Positions 62,320 to 64,000 of a stretch of 64,000 nt of DNA are shown here, piece after piece. The notes under the pieces are model-generated. The model ran no database searches. It saw nothing but the letters and a program-made list of their open reading frames with translations, and had not been told where the DNA came from. The DNA comes from Pseudomonas sp. EpS/L25 (GTDB taxonomy: Bacteria > Pseudomonadota > Gammaproteobacteria > Pseudomonadales > Pseudomonadaceae). Every line of letters begins with the position of its first letter. Position 1 is the first letter of the stretch. The DNA lies in assembly GCF_001512295.1 (NCBI RefSeq), contig NZ_LNUP01000012.1:1-64000 (forward strand), given 5' to 3'. The translations under genes and the position numbers were made by a program.

Positions 62320-64000
62320 ATGTCAAAGTTCTTCATCGACCGGCCCATCTTCGCCTGGGTAATCGCCCTGGTGATGATGCTCGCCGGCATCCTGGCGATC
62401 GTCAATCTGCCGATCAACCAGTACCCGAACATCGCCGCTCCGGCGGTTTCGATCCAGGTGACCTATCCTGGCGCCTCGGCGCAGACGGTGCAGGACACCG
62501 TGGTCCAGGTCATCGAGCAGCAGATGAACGGGATCGACAACCTCAGGTACATCTCCTCGGAGTCCGACTCCGACGGCAGCATGACCATCATCGTGACCTT
62601 CAACCAGGGCACCAACTCCGACATCGCCCAGGTCCAGGTGCAGAACAAGCTACAGCTGGCGACGCCCTTGCTGCCACAGGAAGTGCAGCAACAGGGCATG
62701 CGTGTCGCCAAGTACCAGCGCAACTTCATGATGATCGTCGGTCTTGTATCTAAAGATGGATCCGCAAATGCGGAGGATCTATCTAACTATATTGTTTCGA
62801 ATCTACAAGACCCCATCGCGCGGACCAGCGGTGTGGGTGACTTCCAGGTGTTCGGTGCCCAGTACGCCATGCGTATCTGGCTGGATCCGCAGAAGCTGCT
62901 GAAGTACCAGCTCACACCGATCGACGTCAGCAGCGCCATCCAGAGCCAGAACGTGCAGATCGCTTCCGGTCAGCTCGGCGGCCTGCCGGCGGTGCCGGGG
63001 CAGCAGCTCAACGCCACCATCATCGGCAAGACCCGCCTGACCAGCGTGGAGGAATTCGGCAAGATATTCCTTAAGGTGGATCAGAGCGGTGCCCAGGTTC
63101 GGTTGCGTGACGTGGCGCGGGTAGAACTGGGGGGGGAGAACTATTCTACTTTCGCGCAGTTTGACGGTAAGCCTGCCTCAGGCATGGCCTTGCGTCTGGC
63201 CACGGGGGCCAACGCCCTGGATACCGCCAAGGCGGTACGTGCCACTATCGATCACCTCAAGCCCTTCCTGCCTCAGGGCATGGAAGTAATTTATCCTTAC
63301 GACACCACTCCGGTGGTGACCGCGTCCATTCACGAGGTGGTCAAGACCCTGGGCGAGGCGATCCTGCTGGTGTTCCTGGTGATGTTCCTGTTCCTGCAGA
63401 ACTTCCGGGCCACCCTGATTCCCACCATCGCCGTGCCCGTGGTGCTCTTGGGCACCTTCGCCGTGCTGCTAGCCGCCGGGTTCACTATCAACATCCTGAC
63501 CATGTTCGGCATGGTGCTGGCCATCGGCTTGCTGGTGGACGACGCCATCGTGGTGGTGGAAAACGTCGAGCGGGTGATGGCCGAGGAGGGGCTCTCGCCC
63601 AAGGAAGCGACCCGTAAGTCCATGGGTCAGATCCAGGGCGCCCTGGTGGGTATCGCTTTGGTGCTGTCGGCGGTGTTCGTGCCCATGGCCTTCTTTGGTG
63701 GCTCCACCGGGGTGATCTATCGCCAGTTCTCCATCACCATCGTCTCCTCGATGGTGCTCTCGGTGCTGGTGGCCCTGGTCTTCACGCCCGCGCTGTGCGC
63801 CAGCATCCTCAAGCCGGTCAAGCAGGGGCACCACGAGAAGCGCGGCTTCTTCGGCTGGTTCAACCGCAAGTTCGAGAGTGGCCAGCACCGTTACGAGCGC
63901 AGCGTCGCCGCGGTGATCCGCCACAAGATCCCGTTCCTGCTGGTCTATGTGGTCATCGTGGCCGGCATGGCGTTCTTGTTCACGCGCATTCCCTCGTCCT
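62320..64000 (+). CDS. mexB: RND efflux inner-membrane transporter, MexB/TtgB type (copy 2, partial at window end)
   Basis: The frame is open from the ATG at 62320 to the last base (560 codons), so the gene is cut by the window and not by a stop. It has the first membrane span, the porter domain and the [18 protein letters not shown] proton-relay helix. Short AT-rich patches with unusual codons interrupt the otherwise GC-rich sequence, for example 62739-62806 ([18 protein letters not shown]) and 63121-63180, where copy 1 has different synonymous and some different amino-acid codons. It is expected to be about 1045 residues, probably followed by an outer-membrane channel gene. Confidence 0.92.
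   Translation, partial: MSKFFIDRPIFAWVIALVMMLAGILAIVNLPINQYPNIAAPAVSIQVTYPGASAQTVQDTVVQVIEQQMNGIDNLRYISSESDSDGSMTIIVTFNQGTNSDIAQVQVQNKLQLATPLLPQEVQQQGMRVAKYQRNFMMIVGLVSKDGSANAEDLSNYIVSNLQDPIARTSGVGDFQVFGAQYAMRIWLDPQKLLKYQLTPIDVSSAIQSQNVQIASGQLGGLPAVPGQQLNATIIGKTRLTSVEEFGKIFLKVDQSGAQVRLRDVARVELGGENYSTFAQFDGKPASGMALRLATGANALDTAKAVRATIDHLKPFLPQGMEVIYPYDTTPVVTASIHEVVKTLGEAILLVFLVMFLFLQNFRATLIPTIAVPVVLLGTFAVLLAAGFTINILTMFGMVLAIGLLVDDAIVVVENVERVMAEEGLSPKEATRKSMGQIQGALVGIALVLSAVFVPMAFFGGSTGVIYRQFSITIVSSMVLSVLVALVFTPALCASILKPVKQGHHEKRGFFGWFNRKFESGQHRYERSVAAVIRHKIPFLLVYVVIVAGMAFLFTRIPSS

Larger units (their letters stand above)
61101..64000. repeat. Direct repeat, copy 2 (mexA-mexB, runs off the window)
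   Basis: Homology to copy 1 begins at about 61101 (AAGGACTT, the ribosome-site region of mexA) and continues to the end of the window. Upstream of this point the two copies are unrelated, so the junction lies directly before the coding sequence and excludes the promoter and operator of copy 1. Confidence 0.9.

Overview
The window is high-GC chromosomal DNA from a Pseudomonas. From base 48 to about 57900 the gene order closely follows the segment of the P. aeruginosa PAO1 chromosome that I recall as roughly PA0368 to PA0426: yheT-like hydrolase, rsmD, two M16 peptidases, ftsYEX, rpoH, mtgA, thiSG, trmB, hemW, rdgB, metWX, yggT-proC-yggS, pilTU, the pyrimidine/ruvX/algH/tonB3/gshB block, pilGHIJK-chpABC, rsmE, bioA, yceI and mexAB. 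Species is not determined. The GTGGAAAAC...GTTTTCCAC palindromes and the gene content would fit a P. oryzihabitans/psychrotolerans-like lineage, but that is a guess.

Layout. (1) 48-4414, minus strand: RNA methyltransferase rsmD coupled to a YheT-type hydrolase and a pair of M16 proteins, one with and one without the zinc motif. (2) 4617-8774, plus: ftsY-ftsE-ftsX (signal recognition receptor and divisome ABC complex, overlapping ATGA junctions), then the heat-shock sigma factor rpoH with its own candidate promoter and a strong terminator, followed by five REP-like palindromes. (3) 9185-20965: mtgA, DUF423, thiS-thiG, trmB, a PAS-GGDEF-EAL protein, DUF3392, hemW-rdgB, metW-metX, a dynamin-like GTPase and yggT. 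(4) 20975-24804: proC, yggS and, divergently, the twitching retraction ATPases pilT-pilU. (5) 24801-27479: a two-gene DNA-repair unit (radical SAM protein plus a TIGR03915-UdgX fusion) behind a good LexA box. (6) 27582-34798: NlpC/P60 lipoprotein-like peptidase, TM2 protein, pyrC'-pyrB-pyrR-ruvX-algH, tonB3 and gshB. (7) 35019-48252: the complete Pil-Chp chemosensory operon, including the 2410-residue hybrid kinase ChpA. (8) 48249-54223: HAD phosphatase, rsmE, bioA, a periplasmic amine-oxidase-like flavoprotein, cytochrome b561 and YceI.

The last 10 kb is the unusual part. A mexA-mexB pair of the TtgABC/MexAB type begins at 54573 behind a TtgR-like operator, but no ttgR/mexR gene lies beside it. 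Its mexB stops after about 718 residues, where it runs into the 5' part of an IS5-family transposase gene on the other strand. That IS end abuts the C-terminal remnant of a transposon-type integrase. About 2.5 kb of visibly AT-rich DNA follows, with short genes I do not recognise: a membrane/soluble pair at 58928-59415 and a run of five closely packed micro-ORFs at 60218-60962. At 61114 a second mexA-mexB pair starts. It lacks the operator, is intact as far as the window reaches (64000), and is a mosaic of tracts nearly identical to copy 1 and short AT-rich divergent patches. The accessory DNA is therefore bracketed by a long direct repeat of efflux genes.

Functionally the window is rich in type IV pilus biology: PilT/PilU retraction, TonB3, and the PilG/H/I/J/K-ChpA/B/C signalling pathway. 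It also holds envelope and division genes, and housekeeping enzymes of pyrimidine, thiamine, methionine, proline, biotin and glutathione metabolism. Many large open frames lie antisense to these genes because of the high GC content and were not annotated.
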